From: Lachnospiraceae bacterium AD3010
Lineage (GTDB): Bacteria; Bacillota; Clostridia; Lachnospirales; Lachnospiraceae
Length of the DNA stretch: 64,000 bases
NCBI GenBank assembly: GCA_000622025.1
Contig: KK211388.1
Span: 294,207 to 358,206, forward strand
Reading direction: 5' to 3'
Shown here: piece after piece, positions 34,686-43,516 of the stretch
Layout: each line of letters begins with the position of its first letter
Numbering within the stretch: the first letter of the stretch is position 1
Translations under genes and position numbers: made by a program
Notes under the pieces: model-generated
The model's database searches: none
What the model saw: the letters and a program-made list of their open reading frames with translations, nothing else
What the model was told of the DNA's origin: nothing

Positions 34686-35222
34686 TCATTCGTCCTTAAT
34701 ACTTTTCAGGATACCCCGGCTCCTGATGGTGGTATCGTATGCATCAAGCATATTGTCTACGTCATAGATTATCCTTCCGTTAAGCAGTGTGATAATAAGC
34801 TTCAGGACTATTGATGCTATAAGTCCGTAAAATGTGGAGCTTAAAGCAACATTTAAGGATCCCACGATCGCACTGCTGTCCAATGCCGTGGTCTGCTTCA
34901 TAATGCCTGCAACGGTTCCGAGTATCCCCATAAGCGGAAATACCGGTATCAGCTGCGAAATGGTCTCATATACGGATCTCGCTCCGTTATACTTATTCTC
35001 GTATGAATAAATGGTATCCATATCTGCGGCGGTCTTTCTCTCATATTCTGTCACTGTCCCGTCCGAGCCTATGGTCTTTTTGATCTCCCTTCCGTTCAGG
35101 GCATGGGATATGGTATGGAAATGATCCTTCAGCACCGTGTAATTATACAGAATGATAAGAAGCATGATCACTGCGGATATGATGATGACAGGTGTGATAA
35201 GGTTTGATATTATTCCCAGCAT
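34686..35222 (-). CDS. MotA/TolQ/ExbB-like proton-channel protein
   Basis: 178 residues. First membrane helix at 7-28. The signature region IPVFPLMGILGTVAGIMKQT (about 90-109) and third helix FYGLIASIVLKLIITLL (about 129-146) match the TolQ/ExbB core. The protein is shorter than ZorA of Zorya defence systems, which has a long cytoplasmic tail, so Zorya is unlikely. Lies 9 bp after the AIM24 gene and directly before the ExbD-like gene. Confidence 0.82.
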   Translation of the reverse strand: MLGIISNLITPVIIISAVIMLLIILYNYTVLKDHFHTISHALNGREIKKTIGSDGTVTEYERKTAADMDTIYSYENKYNGARSVYETISQLIPVFPLMGILGTVAGIMKQTTALDSSAIVGSLNVALSSTFYGLIASIVLKLIITLLNGRIIYDVDNMLDAYDTTIRSRGILKSIKDE

Positions 35223-35231
35223 TTTTTCTCC

Positions 35232-36059
35232 TCACTTAGGATAATTCTTCTTTTTGTCCGGCTTCGCCGTAATGGAGTTTGTAGCGTCGTAGAGGCTTCC
35301 CGTCAGGGCTACGGGGCTCATAAGAACCCTTCCCGTTCCCCGGTAAACATTTACCAGTCCCTCGCCTGACATGGCAGAGCCGATAAGTGTACTCGTGGTT
35401 CGCTCCACTGTGAGCTTTAAGTCCGATGTCCAGCACATTGCCATACTGCCGTCTATCTTCAGTTCATCATTATCAAGCTCTATCTCTATAAGCTCCTCAG
35501 ACGGAACATTGCTTTCCAGCGCCGCAAAACCATAGCCGTAGAGCGAAAGATTGAATAGTCCCTCTCCTCCGAAAAGAGCCGATGATACGGTATTCCTGCC
35601 AACTACCCTGTTTTTTACCGTATCCTCACAGGCAAGAAACATTCCGTCCTCTATGGTCATACCGCTTCCCCACTCTCCAATATCCACAAGGATTATGTAT
35701 TTGTATGTGGGTTCCAGGGCAAGATAGCCCACCCCCTCATACTCCGGCTTCACGGCAGATTCATTGGTGACAGCTCCCTTTACGAGATTCCCAACAAGGC
35801 CTCCGACTCCCTTTATTCCCGTAGATGCCCGCACATTCCCTGCAAACCACTGCATAGCGCCTGCCTGGGTGATGATGGCCTTACTTCCGTCAAGTGTTGC
35901 GATGACCTGCCGCCTCCTTACTCCCATTTCACTCATAAAGTATTCCATAGAAGCCGTATCCGGGCTTACACTGGCATCCTTCATATATTCAAGCACCTTG
36001 AAGCTTCCCGCCTCCGCAACGATTTTTCTGTCTTTATTTTCGAGATTTACGATCCGCAT
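35232..36059 (-). CDS. AIM24-family (DUF124) protein
   Basis: 275 residues from the ATG at 36059 with AAGGGG 7 nt upstream; the earlier in-frame start has no ribosome site. AIM24 proteins are beta-sandwich proteins of unclear function. Family marks: AITQAGAMQWFAGNV-like block (IITQAGAMQWFAGNVRAS), YIILVDIGEWGSGMTIEDGMFLAC, FGGEGLFNLSLYGYGFAAL and SAMSGEGLVNVYRGTGRVLM. First gene of the six-gene operon with the ExbB and ExbD-like proteins. Confidence 0.85.
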   Translation of the reverse strand: MRIVNLENKDRKIVAEAGSFKVLEYMKDASVSPDTASMEYFMSEMGVRRRQVIATLDGSKAIITQAGAMQWFAGNVRASTGIKGVGGLVGNLVKGAVTNESAVKPEYEGVGYLALEPTYKYIILVDIGEWGSGMTIEDGMFLACEDTVKNRVVGRNTVSSALFGGEGLFNLSLYGYGFAALESNVPSEELIEIELDNDELKIDGSMAMCWTSDLKLTVERTTSTLIGSAMSGEGLVNVYRGTGRVLMSPVALTGSLYDATNSITAKPDKKKNYPK

Positions 36060-36475
36060 AATAACCCCTTTCAATAGTACATCAGCGCTCTTATAATGTC
36101 CACAATGACGTGGCTCGGCTTCCACGGCCGTGCCCCGGCTTCCCGGGTCGTGCCTCAGCCGTCAGACTTTTTTCCTCGCGCTACGATCCCGCTAAGCTCA
36201 TCCTTCGTCTTATTACAAAATTTTGCTCGGCGCTGTTCCGGTCTTGCGTATTTGCACTTTGAATAACGAACCTTATTCCAACGCAAGCCCGGCCTTCGCA
36301 CTCGCAAAATTTATAAGCCTCGGATTCGCTAAGCGGGACGTGCTGATTGCTCGGAAAACAGTCTGCCGGCTCTCGGCACTACCTGACCGCTAAGCGGGGT
36401 CCCCGCTGCGCCACTGTCATCCTGAGCGCCAGCGAAGGATCTTTCCAATCGGTTATAGAGGGGTCCCCGCTGCGG
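36060..36475. repeat. Gene-free gap with an imperfect inverted repeat (36218-36312) and GTCATCCTGAG copies
   Basis: No convincing gene lies in these 416 bp. AAATTTTGC at 36218-36226 and GCAAAATTT at 36304-36312 bound a 95-bp imperfect palindrome (inner arms CGGTCTTGCGT and ACGCAAGCCCGG). One GTCATCCTGAG-type copy is at about 36417-36443, and GGGGTCCCCGCTGCG occurs twice (36397 and 36461 areas). The AIM24 promoter should lie on the right side but was not identified. Confidence 0.55.
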
Positions 36476-38230
36476 TCACTCCCGTATCCTGAAGCCGTCC
36501 TTGATCTCATCACCCATGGGCTCGATATAGTCAAGGTTTTCCTCGTAGAGAACGGAGGGGAAGGCAGAGTACCAGACCGGGGTTCCCGGCTCCTCCGGGA
36601 AGTAGAATACCGTGCCGCAATATTCACGGCTTTTGACCGGAGAAACCGGGTAATCCTTCTGGAATACCGCATACTGACGGCTGCGGTTATTTTTCATATA
36701 TTCTATGTCACGGAAAAAGATATTACTGAGGGGCAAAAGCATCATAACGATAAACAGAGCCGGTATGATGCAGCTTAATACTCTTCCCGCCGTTCCAGCC
36801 GTTTTCCCCGAATTATAAATATTCCCCGCTGTAATAAGGGGCAGGAGAAGGAGATAGAGGAAGCCGTAACGGATAAGCGGTGCCGTAAAGAACCAGAACA
36901 GGGATCCGGCCATGATCACGGCTTCCAGAAACAGCATCCTTATCAGCATCCTGTTTTTATCACGGGAGCTTAAGAGGCGGATAAGGCTTATGATGCACCA
37001 GATGACTCCGGCCAAAAATCCAGCCAGAAATACCATCGAAAAGCAGCGGTCCAGCACTGTCTGTCCCTGCCACCAGGAGGGCGCCCATTCCCAGACCTTT
37101 TCATCGATCCTTGAAGCATCCCTAACATAACGTGCCCAGGTAGTGATCTCATCAGCATCATGCCGGGCACTTTCATAGGGTATCTTCCAGGGAAGATCGA
37201 ATAAATCGATCCCGGGAAAGGGGTAGATAAGCCAGCCCGAGATCAGGACATTACGTATAAAGTAAGGGAGGATCAGAATGATCCCGGAGCATATGGAGAT
37301 CATTATCTCCTTCACTCTTTTTTCTCTTATGAGACTGGCCGCAGGCTGGATCACAAGCAGTACCAGAACCCCTACGGATAATTTTACCGAGATCAGGAAT
37401 ACGGTGATTATGCAGAGGAGGGTGTAGACTATGGTCCTCTCATCCTCTCCTTCCGCCTCCCTTATCCACAATATGACAATGGCAAAAAAGAGATAAAGGA
37501 GTATAGGATCTGTTGTAGGAGAGATAAGCTCTATTCCCCCGATAACCGTATAAAACAAAGGTGCGAGCTCAGCGAAGTTGCTCAGCTTTCCAAAGCTCCG
37601 GTAAGTTAAAGCCTGCTTTATCCCGTAAAAAGCATAAAGTGTGACTAACTCTGCCATATACCCGTTCACGCCGTGGAGGGACTGGCCCAGAAAGGCAAAG
37701 CTGAAAAGGGCACTCACGCTGAAAAATGCACTGTTATAACCGAAGCGGTTCTGCAACAGACCCAGTCCCTTTATAACGCCGTACTCCTCTATCCAGCGTA
37801 TGGACTGTGCGTGGTAGAGCCCCGAGTCCGAGTGAAAGGAGCCGTAGCAGGTAAGGATCAGTATAAAGAGAAAAATAAGGATAAAGGGTATGAGCCATAT
37901 GAGTCTGAGCGGCGAAGCAATAATGGCGCTGATTCGTTTACAGAAAAACCCGGGAGCAGCACTGATTTTACCCTGATAATTTTCTTTTTCAATAATGAGA
38001 AGAAAGAGACAGATAAGGATAAGCCCTGCATTTGCCGCAGCTCCCACTCCGTGAAATATACTGAAATAGCCGGCATAGGCTGTAACAAAAGCAAAGCCGG
38101 AAAGCTCTATATGGAGAAGCCCCCACTTTGTTTCCTCGCCGAAAACATTGGAAAAAGCGGTAAGAAGTGCGTGCCCTGTTATAAAGCAGGTTATAAAGAT
38201 GTATGCCCAGTTAAGTATGATGATCAGCAT
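36476..38230 (-). CDS. Multi-pass membrane protein of the LIC_10190/glycosyltransferase-39-like type
   Basis: 584 residues from the ATG at 38230, 4 nt after the stop of the glycosyltransferase, with GGGAGAGAG about 12 nt upstream. About a dozen membrane helices. Between helices 4 and 5 is the block GSFHSDSGLYHAQSIRWIEEYGVIKGLGLLQNRFGYN, which resembles the first outer loop of polyprenyl-linked sugar transferases; acidic residues there would be catalytic. The C-terminus ends in a soluble tail. Probably adds a sugar supplied by the adjacent GT2 enzyme (inference). Confidence 0.65.
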   Translation of the reverse strand: MLIIILNWAYIFITCFITGHALLTAFSNVFGEETKWGLLHIELSGFAFVTAYAGYFSIFHGVGAAANAGLILICLFLLIIEKENYQGKISAAPGFFCKRISAIIASPLRLIWLIPFILIFLFILILTCYGSFHSDSGLYHAQSIRWIEEYGVIKGLGLLQNRFGYNSAFFSVSALFSFAFLGQSLHGVNGYMAELVTLYAFYGIKQALTYRSFGKLSNFAELAPLFYTVIGGIELISPTTDPILLYLFFAIVILWIREAEGEDERTIVYTLLCIITVFLISVKLSVGVLVLLVIQPAASLIREKRVKEIMISICSGIILILPYFIRNVLISGWLIYPFPGIDLFDLPWKIPYESARHDADEITTWARYVRDASRIDEKVWEWAPSWWQGQTVLDRCFSMVFLAGFLAGVIWCIISLIRLLSSRDKNRMLIRMLFLEAVIMAGSLFWFFTAPLIRYGFLYLLLLPLITAGNIYNSGKTAGTAGRVLSCIIPALFIVMMLLPLSNIFFRDIEYMKNNRSRQYAVFQKDYPVSPVKSREYCGTVFYFPEEPGTPVWYSAFPSVLYEENLDYIEPMGDEIKDGFRIRE

Positions 38231-38234
38231 CCGC

Positions 38235-39170
38235 CTAGTCTCTCTCCCTCTTTCTCCCGGCAAGATCTATTATCCTCTGCTCCGTTTCCATACGGTTTCT
38301 CCGGGCGATATTCTGCAGTATAAGCCCTGCAAAAAAAGACTGTATCGCAGCAATGAAGACGAAGCCGCATACAATAAGGGTCGGGAACCGGAGCACCAGA
38401 CCGGTCTTTATATAATCAATAAGAACGGGAATAACAAAGAGCACAGACAGTATTGTAAGTAAAACAGACAAGATACTGAAAAACTTCAGGGGATGATACT
38501 CCCGGAAGAGCCTTGTTATGGTCCACAGCACCTTGAAACCGTCAGAATAAGTATTAAGCTTTGATACGCTGCCTTCCTTACGGTCCCTGTATTCGATCAC
38601 CACGTTTTCAACCTGCATATTGTTGTTGACCGCAAAAATCGTCATTTCCGTCTCTATCTCAAAGCCTTTTGAAAGTATGGGAAAGGATTTTACGAACTGA
38701 TATGAAAATGCCCGGAAGCCTGTCATTATATCCCGGATATCGCATGCAAAAAGCTTATTAATGCTGCCACGTACCAGCGAGTTTCCGAGATTATGAAAGG
38801 GACGCTTATTCTCGGAAAAATAAGTGGATGAAAGCCGGTCTCCCACCACCATATCCGCCTGGTGACAGAGAACGAGATCAGCCATTTCTCCGGCAGAGCC
38901 CATATCATAGGTATCATCACCGTCCACAAGGATATAGCACTCAGCATCTATTTCACGGAACATCCTCCGGACAACGTTGCCCTTGCCCTGCATATATTCA
39001 TGCCTGACTAAAGCTCCCGCTTCCTCCGCTTCTTTTACGGTGTCATCAGTGGAATTATTGTCATACACATATATTACCGCCCCGGGAAGTGCCGAGCGTG
39101 CATCCTCTATTACCTTTGCTATTGATAACTCCTCGTTAAATACGGGGATCAAAACCGCTATTCTGTCCAC
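38235..39170 (-). CDS. Family 2 glycosyltransferase with C-terminal membrane helices
   Basis: 311 residues. GT-A fold: IAVLIPVFNEELSIAKVIEDAR, VYDNNSTDDTVKEA, the metal site LVDGDDTYDMG and the late block DIRDIMTGFRAFSYQFVKSFP. Two membrane helices at about 228-250 and 266-288. This layout is that of dolichol-phosphate-mannose-synthase-like enzymes that charge a lipid carrier (GtrB type). It is immediately followed by the multi-pass protein, giving a donor-maker plus transferase pair for cell-surface glycans. Confidence 0.9.
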   Translation of the reverse strand: MDRIAVLIPVFNEELSIAKVIEDARSALPGAVIYVYDNNSTDDTVKEAEEAGALVRHEYMQGKGNVVRRMFREIDAECYILVDGDDTYDMGSAGEMADLVLCHQADMVVGDRLSSTYFSENKRPFHNLGNSLVRGSINKLFACDIRDIMTGFRAFSYQFVKSFPILSKGFEIETEMTIFAVNNNMQVENVVIEYRDRKEGSVSKLNTYSDGFKVLWTITRLFREYHPLKFFSILSVLLTILSVLFVIPVLIDYIKTGLVLRFPTLIVCGFVFIAAIQSFFAGLILQNIARRNRMETEQRIIDLAGRKRERD

Positions 39171-39291
39171 TATTTTACTCCGTCCGATGTATAAAGGATC
39201 TTAACAAACCTCAGAATAACATAAGTATATCATGTTTAGAACGCCAAAAGTACTGAATCTCGGTTGTGTGCCTAGTTACGCATCAGCCCCA

Positions 39292-39321
39292 TTTGTGTTT
39301 TTTCACATTTTGATGTATAAT
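39292..39321 (+). promoter_or_regulatory. Promoter of the small membrane-protein/SprA/DUF975 operon
   Basis: TTTGTG (39292-39297) and TATAAT (39316-39321) with an 18-bp spacer, 40 bp before the ATG at 39361. It supports that start over an in-frame ATG at 39232 that lies upstream of the promoter. Confidence 0.6.
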
Positions 39322-39360
39322 AAATTTGGATTTTTATCGGATGAAAAGAGAACACAGAGA

Positions 39361-39723
39361 ATGAACGAAGGAGTTGAAAATACAATAAGCAGAGCCGGTG
39401 CAAACGGTCTGGCCACTGCAGCCCTTATACTCGGGGTGGTTGCGGCTCTGGGATTTGCATTCGTTTTCCCTCCCTTTGTCTTCGGCGCTACGGCCATCAC
39501 TCTGGGATTACTTTCGAGGGTCGACGGTTTTATCAGTCTTAGGGCGAAGATAGGGATCTGTATGGGGGCTCTGAGTATGATACTTCTTCTTGTCATTATC
39601 ATTTCCGGGATATATCTCATTATGACAAACCCCGGACTTATGGAAGATTTCACCGACAATTTTAATGATGTTTATAACGAGGTCTATAACGAGCTTCTGC
39701 AGCAGGAAGGAGGCTTTGTATGA
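39361..39723 (+). CDS. Small membrane protein (DUF4190-like)
   Basis: 120 residues with two membrane hairpins: GLATAALILGVVAALGFAFVFPPFVFGATAITLGLLS (about 15-52) and CMGALSMILLLVIIISGIYLI (about 67-88). The pattern of an N-terminal SRAGANGLATAALILGVVA segment resembles DUF4190. The acidic tail is outside the membrane. Overlaps the SprA-like gene by ATGA. Confidence 0.6.
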   Translation: MNEGVENTISRAGANGLATAALILGVVAALGFAFVFPPFVFGATAITLGLLSRVDGFISLRAKIGICMGALSMILLLVIIISGIYLIMTNPGLMEDFTDNFNDVYNEVYNELLQQEGGFV

Positions 39724-40250
39724 TAAACGGAATAAGTGCAGGCTTCTACGGAAATCCCTTTTCCGATTATTCACCCCTCGCGGGATCCTTCGGGGCTCCG
39801 GTTAACGGTGTCGAAGGTCCGGAGGAAGTAAAAAAGCCAATACTGAATCCCGGTGAATCCACAAAGGTCATCGGTGCACACAAATCCTCTCCTGCGGAAT
39901 GTGAGACCTGCAAGGAAAGGAAGTACCAGGATGGCTCCGATGAAATGGTTTCCTTTAAGTCGGCTTCCCATATTTCCCCCGAAGCTGCGCCCAGTGCGGT
40001 TCGTGCCCATGAGGGAGAGCATGTATCCAATGCCTACAAAAAGGCTGCCGAAAGCGGCGGCAAGGTGCTTCAGGCCTCTGTAAGGATAAAGACCGGAATC
40101 TGCCCCGAGTGCGGCAGAACCTTTGTTTCCGGCGGTGAGACCAATACAAAGATAGAATATCCGAATGAAGATAAAAATCCCTATATGAAAAACAGAAAGG
40201 CTATGGATAACGGTCTTCTTTCGGGAATGAACCTTTCATTATCCGCATAG
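39720..40250 (+). CDS. SprA-like putative zinc metalloprotease
   Basis: 176 residues. A zinc site HEGEH (HExxH) occurs in VRAHEGEHVSNAYKKAAE (about 98-115), typical of the SprA-related family of putative metallopeptidases. Two CxxC pairs (CETC near 60-63 and CPECG near 130-134) could bind a second metal. No signal peptide. Activity is not shown for the family as far as I know. Operon with two membrane proteins. Confidence 0.7.
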   Translation: MINGISAGFYGNPFSDYSPLAGSFGAPVNGVEGPEEVKKPILNPGESTKVIGAHKSSPAECETCKERKYQDGSDEMVSFKSASHISPEAAPSAVRAHEGEHVSNAYKKAAESGGKVLQASVRIKTGICPECGRTFVSGGETNTKIEYPNEDKNPYMKNRKAMDNGLLSGMNLSLSA

Positions 40251-40253
40251 AGA

Positions 40254-41081
40254 ATGAGAAAAAGTAAGGAATACAGAATGATCGCGAGAGAAAGTCTCGC
40301 AGGTAATTACGGCGTCGTTATCGGCGCCTATATATTATGTACAGTTATTTTGAATATGCTGACTGCACCCCTAAGTGTCATTTCCGGACTGGGGAACCTG
40401 ACCGGAATGGTGATTGCAGGCAGCATTATTACTGTGCCGTTGTCCCTTATTATCTCTCTTATTTCTGTCTTATTTAATACAGGGGTGGATAAGATGGTAT
40501 TTGATGTGACTAAGGGGAAAAGAGCGGATTTCGGAAATCTTTTCTACTGCTTTACGCATGATCCGCTTACTGTGGTGTGTGCTTTCCTCTGGATACTGCT
40601 CTATCTGCTTCCTGCTTTAATCGCAATACTTGCAGGAACCGGGATATTTGCCGCACTGGCGGTCTTCTCTGAAAGCCAGACAGCATTACTGATCGGAGCG
40701 GCAATCCTTTTTGTTACTGCCGTATTCTACTTCGTCTGGACAGCTGTGGTAAGTCTTTCGGTATCAATGACCTATTTTCTGTACTTCGATAATCCCGAAA
40801 TGAAAGCCGGGGAGCTTGTGAAGTGCTCTGCCCGGATGATGAAGGGAAATAAGCTTCGTCTGTTTAAGCTGTATCTAAGCTATGCAGGTTTCTTCCTTCT
40901 CGGGATCCTGTCCTGCGGACTGGCTTTCCTATGGATCAATCCTAATATTACTGCAGCAGCCGCATATTTCTATCAGGACATATGTGCCGCTTCCGGGAAT
41001 CCCTCAGGGATCTTCGAGGGAACAGCAGAAGATCCCGTAAGATCAGAAAACACATACTATCAGCAGGATTACTGGAACTGA
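40254..41081 (+). CDS. DUF975 family membrane protein
   Basis: 275 residues, about six membrane helices. The start RKSKEYRMIARESLAGNYGVVIGAYIL is the family signature. FNTGVDKMVFDVTKGKRADFGNLFYCF and the C-terminal ...WINPNITAAAAYFYQDI are also conserved. Function unknown. Begins 3 bp after the SprA-like gene; its end meets lysC tail to tail. Confidence 0.85.
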   Translation: MRKSKEYRMIARESLAGNYGVVIGAYILCTVILNMLTAPLSVISGLGNLTGMVIAGSIITVPLSLIISLISVLFNTGVDKMVFDVTKGKRADFGNLFYCFTHDPLTVVCAFLWILLYLLPALIAILAGTGIFAALAVFSESQTALLIGAAILFVTAVFYFVWTAVVSLSVSMTYFLYFDNPEMKAGELVKCSARMMKGNKLRLFKLYLSYAGFFLLGILSCGLAFLWINPNITAAAAYFYQDICAASGNPSGIFEGTAEDPVRSENTYYQQDYWN

Positions 41082-41083
41082 TA

Positions 41084-42295
41084 TCAATCCTCCAGACCGA
41101 AAGCATCATGGGCTGCCTGCATCGCTCTGTCCGTATCATCCCTGTCAATAAGCACTGTTACTCTTATCTCGGAGGTTGAGATCATATTGATATTGATCCC
41201 TGAATTGTAAAGACACTCAAACATCTTTGCCGCAACTCCCGGAGAACTCATCATACCTGCCCCAACAACGGAGATCTTTGAAACATTCTCATTAAAGCTT
41301 ACGTCCTTTGCATGCAGCGACTTCAGATTCTCTCTGATGACATCAATGGCTGTCTGTCCGTCATCTGAGCCCACTGTAAAGGAAATATCCTTTGTTCCGT
41401 CACGTCCTATGGACTGAAGGATCATATCCACATTTATGTTTTTCTTTGAGATAAGGTCAAAGAGCTTAAAAGCCACACCGGGTCTGTCTTCCAGTCCCAG
41501 AACGGAGATACGTGTCGTATTCTTGTCTGCCGCAACTCCTGAAACCAGCATTCCTTCCACTTTTGCCACCTCCTTGATGACTGTTCCTTCTGATTCATTG
41601 AGACTTGAACGTACTATAAGGGGTACGTTGTATTTTTTTGCAAGCTCCACTGAACGGTTATGGAGTACTCCTGCTCCCAGGGTCGCAAGATCCAGCATTT
41701 CGTCATAGGATATCTCCTTCATCTTCCTTGCGCCCTTAACTATCCTGGGATCCGCGGTATATACTCCGTCCACATCCGTGAAAATCTCACAGCTGTCGGC
41801 ATGGAGCGCTGCCGCCAGGGCAACCGCCGTTGTATCAGAGCCTCCGCGCCCCAGGGTGGTATAGTCGTCATATTTATTCACGCCCTGGAACCCGGTCACT
41901 ATAACGATCTTACGGCTCTCTATCTCATGCTCTATACGGTCGGTGTCTATACGCTTAAGCCTGGCATTTCCGTACACTCTGGTGGTATGCATGGAAACCT
42001 GAAAAGCGTTTAAGGAAACCGAGGGTATTCCCATTCCCGCAAAGGCCATGGACATAAGAGCCACGCTGGTCTGCTCTCCCGTCGTAAGAAGCATATCCAG
42101 CTCCCTCTTTGGCGGATCCGGATTTATCTGATGTGCAAGATCAATAAGCACATCAGTCTGTTTACCCATTGCGGAAAGCACCATTACTATGTTGTTTCCG
42201 GCCTGCCAGTCTGCCGCGCAGCGCCTGGCAACATTCAAGATCCTGTCCTTATCTCCGACGCTGGTTCCGCCGAACTTCTTTACAAGTAGCTTCAT
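41084..42295 (-). CDS. lysC: Aspartate kinase
   Basis: 403 residues. First step of lysine, threonine and methionine synthesis. The kinase domain begins VKKFGGTSVGDKDRI and has VTGFQGVNKYDDYTTLGRGGSDTTAVALA and FTDVDGVYTADPRIV. Two C-terminal ACT domains (RISVLGLEDRPGVAFKLF and ISVVGAGMMSSPGVAAKMFECL) give feedback control. Coupled to hom by ATGA. Confidence 0.96.
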   Translation of the reverse strand: MKLLVKKFGGTSVGDKDRILNVARRCAADWQAGNNIVMVLSAMGKQTDVLIDLAHQINPDPPKRELDMLLTTGEQTSVALMSMAFAGMGIPSVSLNAFQVSMHTTRVYGNARLKRIDTDRIEHEIESRKIVIVTGFQGVNKYDDYTTLGRGGSDTTAVALAAALHADSCEIFTDVDGVYTADPRIVKGARKMKEISYDEMLDLATLGAGVLHNRSVELAKKYNVPLIVRSSLNESEGTVIKEVAKVEGMLVSGVAADKNTTRISVLGLEDRPGVAFKLFDLISKKNINVDMILQSIGRDGTKDISFTVGSDDGQTAIDVIRENLKSLHAKDVSFNENVSKISVVGAGMMSSPGVAAKMFECLYNSGININMISTSEIRVTVLIDRDDTDRAMQAAHDAFGLED

Positions 42296-43515
42296 TTGTT
42301 TATCCTTATTCTGCTGAGGACGTATCCCGCCTCTGCATATTTCCTTTCAAATTCATTTTCGCTCATCACTGCCGTGATAAGAGCAGCTTCGTCCGGGATC
42401 TCATCACTGAAGATCTCGCCTTCCGCGTTAAACCTTGTCTTTGCATCAGTGATTATTTCCTTCGGTATCCTGATAAAGAAAGCTCTCTCAGCGATGCCGT
42501 TATCCGAAAGCGAAAGCTCCTCGGAGTCCCAGAAAACAAAAAGTGTTCTCGAAAGATGCTTTACCGCATCGATCACATCACCCACAACAGCACTTGCGGT
42601 TGGCAGGCTTCCGGCACCGCTCCCATAAAACATTGAATCACCCAGCATATTTCCATGGATATACACGGCGTTAAATACCCCGTTAACGTTATAAAGAGGA
42701 TGCCCGTTTCTCACAAGGAAAGGTGCCACAAGAGCAAAGATCTCTTCCCCGCCCTTTTTATCCGGAACCTTATAGGCACTGGCAAGGAGCTTCACCGCCA
42801 TAGCTGCTTCTTTTGCAAAAACCATATCGGCATGGCTTATCTTTGTGATGCCCTCTGTATGGATGTTCTGATATTTGATGGTATGACCGAAGGCAAGGGA
42901 CGAAAGGATGGCTATCTTCCTGCAGGCGTCGTAACCCTCAACATCAGCCTCGGGATTTCTTTCTGCGTATCCAAGCTCCTGCGCTTCCTTCAGTGCATCA
43001 TCAAAGCCCGATCCCTTCTCACTCATTTCACTTAGGATATAATTTGTGGTTCCGTTTAGGATCCCGGAAACCTCGTCTATATCCTCTGCGGTAAGAGAGC
43101 TGTTTATCGCTCTTATGACCGGTATGCCTCCGCCGCAGCTTGCCTCAAAAAGATAGTTTACATTCTTTTCCCTGGCAAGATCCAGTAATTCCGCTCCGTG
43201 CTCCGCAACCAGCTCCTTATTCGAGGTGCATACTGTCTTTCCTGCTTCAAGTGCAGCCTTTGTAAATTCGTATGCGGGCTTTAAGCCCCCCATTACCTCG
43301 ACTACTATCTTTACCTCGGGATCATTTAGGATAACACCGAAATCATGTACAATTTTCTCCTGCACCGGATCCCCCGGGAAATCCCTGAGATCTAGAACAT
43401 ACTTTACTCTTACCGGTGTTCCTGCCTTTTTGTCTATCTTTTTACTGTTTTCGGTAAGAACCCTGACTACTCCGCTTCCCACCGTTCCGTATCCGAGAAC
43501 TGCGATATTTACCAT
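42292..43515 (-). CDS. hom: Homoserine dehydrogenase
   Basis: 407 residues. NAD(P) fold: IAVLGYGTVGSGVVRVL. Catalytic region: CTSNKELVAEHG, FEASCGGGIPVIRAI, GILNGTTNYILSEM and AERNPEADVEGYDACRKIAIL. A C-terminal ACT-like domain follows. Pairs with lysC in the aspartate pathway and lies 1 bp after prfB. Confidence 0.96.
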   Translation of the reverse strand: MVNIAVLGYGTVGSGVVRVLTENSKKIDKKAGTPVRVKYVLDLRDFPGDPVQEKIVHDFGVILNDPEVKIVVEVMGGLKPAYEFTKAALEAGKTVCTSNKELVAEHGAELLDLAREKNVNYLFEASCGGGIPVIRAINSSLTAEDIDEVSGILNGTTNYILSEMSEKGSGFDDALKEAQELGYAERNPEADVEGYDACRKIAILSSLAFGHTIKYQNIHTEGITKISHADMVFAKEAAMAVKLLASAYKVPDKKGGEEIFALVAPFLVRNGHPLYNVNGVFNAVYIHGNMLGDSMFYGSGAGSLPTASAVVGDVIDAVKHLSRTLFVFWDSEELSLSDNGIAERAFFIRIPKEIITDAKTRFNAEGEIFSDEIPDEAALITAVMSENEFERKYAEAGYVLSRIRINK

Positions 43516-43516
43516 A

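Noticed and set aside
34130-35222. Zorya-type defence (ZorA/ZorB)
   Set aside because: The ExbB-like protein lacks the long cytoplasmic tail, and there is no ZorC, ZorD or ZorE gene.
39232-39360. 43-residue N-terminal extension of the small membrane protein
   Set aside because: The promoter (TATAAT at 39316) lies inside it, so translation must begin downstream.
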